A stretch of 6,824 nucleotides of DNA, from NCBI GenBank assembly GCA_003445555.1, contig DMDI01000198.1, positions 1 through 6,824 on the forward strand. Direction: 5' to 3'. The stretch comes from Desulfotomaculum sp. Its GTDB lineage: Bacteria > Bacillota > Desulfotomaculia > Desulfotomaculales > Nap2-2B. Made by a program: the position numbers and the translations under genes. Below are positions 5,555 through 6,824 of the stretch, in pieces. Each line of letters starts with the position of its first letter. Position 1 is the first letter of the stretch. The notes beneath the pieces were generated by a model. It saw nothing but the letters and a program-made list of their open reading frames with translations, searched no databases and was not told the DNA's origin.

Positions 5555-6682
5555 CTACTTTCCAAAATAATCGTCATAAATGTACATCAATTCTTTATCA
5601 AACAAGGGTCGTTTTAAAGAAACGCAGTGAGAGCGGACTATGGCTAACATTTCTTTAGCCTGGTATTCACCCAAGTGAATACCGTATTCGGCAAATTTTG
5701 CTTTTAAGGCTGCCGTACCGGAATGTTTACCAATGACAATTTGACGATCCAAGCCAACTTCTTCAGGACGGAAAGGCTCGTATGTACGAGGGTTTTTTAA
5801 GGCTCCGTCAGCGTGAATGCCTGATTCGTGGGCAAACATATTTGAACCTACAATAGCCTTCCAGGTGGGGAGTTCCCGGCCGGAGGCATGGGAAACATAC
5901 TCGGCTACTTCCCGGAAAAGCTCGGTTTTAAAAGATAAATCAATACTACAAATATACTTTAAGGCCATCACCACTTCTTCCAAAGCGGCGTTGCCGGCTC
6001 TTTCGCCTAAGCCAATCACCGTAACGCCGACATAGTTAGCCCCTGCTTTTACCCCGGCAATGGCATTAGCGGTAGCCATACCAAAGTCATTATGGGTGTG
6101 CATTTCAATATCAATATTTACTTTCTCTAAAATAGTTTTAATATTTTCGTATGTAGCAAAAGGGTCTAAAATACCTACCGTATCGCAGTAACGTAAGCGG
6201 TCGGCTCCCGCCTCTTTGGCGGCCCGGGTAAATTGAATTAAAAAATCCATATCGCTGCGGGAAGCATCTTCCGCGTTAGCCGAAATGTACATCCCTTCTT
6301 TTTTGGCAAATTCAATGGCTTTTACCATTTTATCCAGTACTTCTTCCCTGGTGGATTGAAGTTTGTGTTCAATATGAAGGTCGGAAGTAGAAATAGAAAT
6401 GGCTACGGCGTCAACTCCGCAGGCTAAGGAGGCTTCAATATCCTTAATTACCGGTCTATTCCAGCCCATAATACTGGCTCTTAATCCGGCCTTGCAAATT
6501 TCTCTGATGGCTTCTTCTTCATCACCGCCCATTATTGGTACACCGGCTTCAATTTGATCAACCCCTAGTTCGTCTAAAAACTTGGCGATACGAACTTTTT
6601 CCCGGTTGGCAAACACTACTCCGGCTGTTTGTTCCCCGTCACGCAGGGTAGTGTCTACAATCTTAATTTTTTTCTTTTCCAT
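5555..6682 (-). CDS. NifV/homocitrate-synthase-like condensing enzyme, candidate Re-citrate synthase
   Basis: This is a 375-residue member of the LeuA/NifV/HCS family, which joins acetyl-CoA to a 2-oxo acid in a TIM barrel. TTLRDGEQ at 11-18 carries the catalytic Arg14 and metal-binding Asp15; MHTHNDFGMATAN at 194-206 gives metal ligands His195 and His197. GLGERAGNAALEE is at 224-236 and SGIHADG at 287-293. It ends soon after the catalytic module and lacks the C-terminal leucine-feedback domain of LeuA. It resembles Azotobacter NifV along its length. The Re-citrate synthase of Clostridium kluyveri is known to belong to this family. Next to aconitase-like subunits and isocitrate dehydrogenase, citrate synthesis from oxaloacetate is the best guess; homocitrate synthase is the alternative. 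I chose ATG 6682 (MEKKKIKIVD), with GGAAGG about 15 nt upstream; ATG 6697 and 6733 are in frame but poorer. Confidence 0.85.
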   Translation of the reverse strand: MEKKKIKIVDTTLRDGEQTAGVVFANREKVRIAKFLDELGVDQIEAGVPIMGGDEEEAIREICKAGLRASIMGWNRPVIKDIEASLACGVDAVAISISTSDLHIEHKLQSTREEVLDKMVKAIEFAKKEGMYISANAEDASRSDMDFLIQFTRAAKEAGADRLRYCDTVGILDPFATYENIKTILEKVNIDIEMHTHNDFGMATANAIAGVKAGANYVGVTVIGLGERAGNAALEEVVMALKYICSIDLSFKTELFREVAEYVSHASGRELPTWKAIVGSNMFAHESGIHADGALKNPRTYEPFRPEEVGLDRQIVIGKHSGTAALKAKFAEYGIHLGEYQAKEMLAIVRSHCVSLKRPLFDKELMYIYDDYFGK

Positions 6683-6728
6683 TATGAGTTGATTCATCCT
6701 TCCCGTTATTAACATGATGATACAATAA

Positions 6729-6757
6729 ATCATATCATGAAATTAACTAACTGAAAA
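6729..6757 (-). promoter_or_regulatory. Candidate promoter of the condensing enzyme-aconitase operon
   Basis: On the minus strand TTTTCA (6757-6752) and TATGAT (6734-6729) are 17 nt apart. Each box keeps the strongest consensus positions. Transcription would start near 6722, about 40 nt before ATG 6682; this would exclude the in-frame ATG at 6733. A second -10 lies upstream, so the choice is uncertain. Confidence 0.4.
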
Positions 6758-6776
6758 CTATAGGAAAAAGTTATAC

Positions 6777-6782
6777 ATTATA
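6777..6782 (-). promoter_or_regulatory. Consensus -10 box next to the G-tract palindrome
   Basis: TATAAT on the minus strand (6782-6777) is a perfect -10, preceded directly by CTG. The -35 region would fall inside the G-rich element at 6786-6820 and has no TTGACA-like box, so an activator or another -35-independent mode would be required. Confidence 0.35.
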
Positions 6783-6785
6783 CAG

Positions 6786-6820
6786 CCCCCTCCCTAACCC
6801 TCCCCCTTGAAGGGGGAGGG
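6786..6820. repeat. GC-rich palindrome with four G-tracts upstream of the operon
   Basis: CCCTCCCCCTT at 6798-6808 and AAGGGGGAGGG at 6810-6820 are perfect 11-nt inverted arms around one G. The minus strand of 6786-6806 reads G5-A-G3-TTA-G3-A-G5, which fits the G-quadruplex pattern with loops of 1, 3 and 1. Such CCCTCCCCC/GGGGGAGGG palindromes are common as dispersed intergenic repeats, and this may be one copy cut by the window edge. No T-run follows on either strand within view, so it is not an intrinsic terminator. Confidence 0.6.
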
Positions 6821-6824
6821 AAGG

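Noticed and set aside
1711..6682. Simple leucine biosynthesis operon leuABCD
   Set aside because: The dehydrogenase motif is that of isocitrate enzymes, the condensing enzyme lacks the LeuA regulatory domain, and no T-box or leucine leader peptide is visible upstream.
1..6824. tRNA, rRNA, CRISPR array, insertion sequence or phage genes
   Set aside because: I found no cloverleaf, no spaced direct repeats and no transposase, integrase or phage protein motifs on either strand.

Overview
The window looks like chromosomal DNA of a low-to-mid GC Firmicute, most likely an anaerobic clostridial lineage. The reasons are the strong AGGAGG-type ribosome binding sites, sigmaA-like promoters, a ydaO/yuaA-type (cyclic di-AMP) riboswitch, a radical SAM aminomutase, and a citrate/isocitrate gene set of the kind found in clostridia that lack a complete TCA cycle. 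All well-supported genes lie on the minus strand, so they read from right to left.

Right to left, the layout is as follows. At 6786-6820 there is a GC-rich palindrome with four G-tracts on the minus strand, followed by candidate promoter elements. Then come three closely spaced genes: a NifV/homocitrate-synthase-like condensing enzyme (5555-6682), a LeuC/aconitase-type large subunit (4248-5546) and a LeuD-type small subunit (3716-4213). An AT-rich stretch of about 1 kb follows (2713-3715). It holds one possible small membrane protein on the minus strand and two small unrecognised ORFs on the plus strand. Next is a short-form isocitrate dehydrogenase (1711-2712) with its own extended -10 promoter. 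Finally, a separate transcription unit holds a promoter (1586-1614), a c-di-AMP riboswitch (about 1412-1555), an intrinsic terminator (1222-1255) and a glutamate-2,3-aminomutase-like gene that runs off the left edge (1-1183).

The four enzymes from 6682 to 1711 could be read as leucine biosynthesis. However, the dehydrogenase carries the isocitrate-type Ser-x-Asn-x-x-x-Arg motif, and the small subunit lacks the usual isopropylmalate loop. My preferred reading is acetyl-CoA + oxaloacetate -> citrate (Re-type citrate synthase related to homocitrate synthase) -> isocitrate -> 2-oxoglutarate, which is the glutamate-forming arm of an incomplete TCA cycle. A homocitrate route to 2-oxoadipate is the main alternative.

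The most interesting point is how the two units fit together. The left gene has the two residues that distinguish glutamate 2,3-aminomutase from lysine 2,3-aminomutase. Its product would be beta-glutamate, a compatible solute. It sits behind a c-di-AMP riboswitch with a terminator, which fits the role of c-di-AMP in osmotic and potassium control. The neighbouring genes would supply its carbon skeleton. One caution is that the position of the PLP-binding lysine appears to be Gln381.
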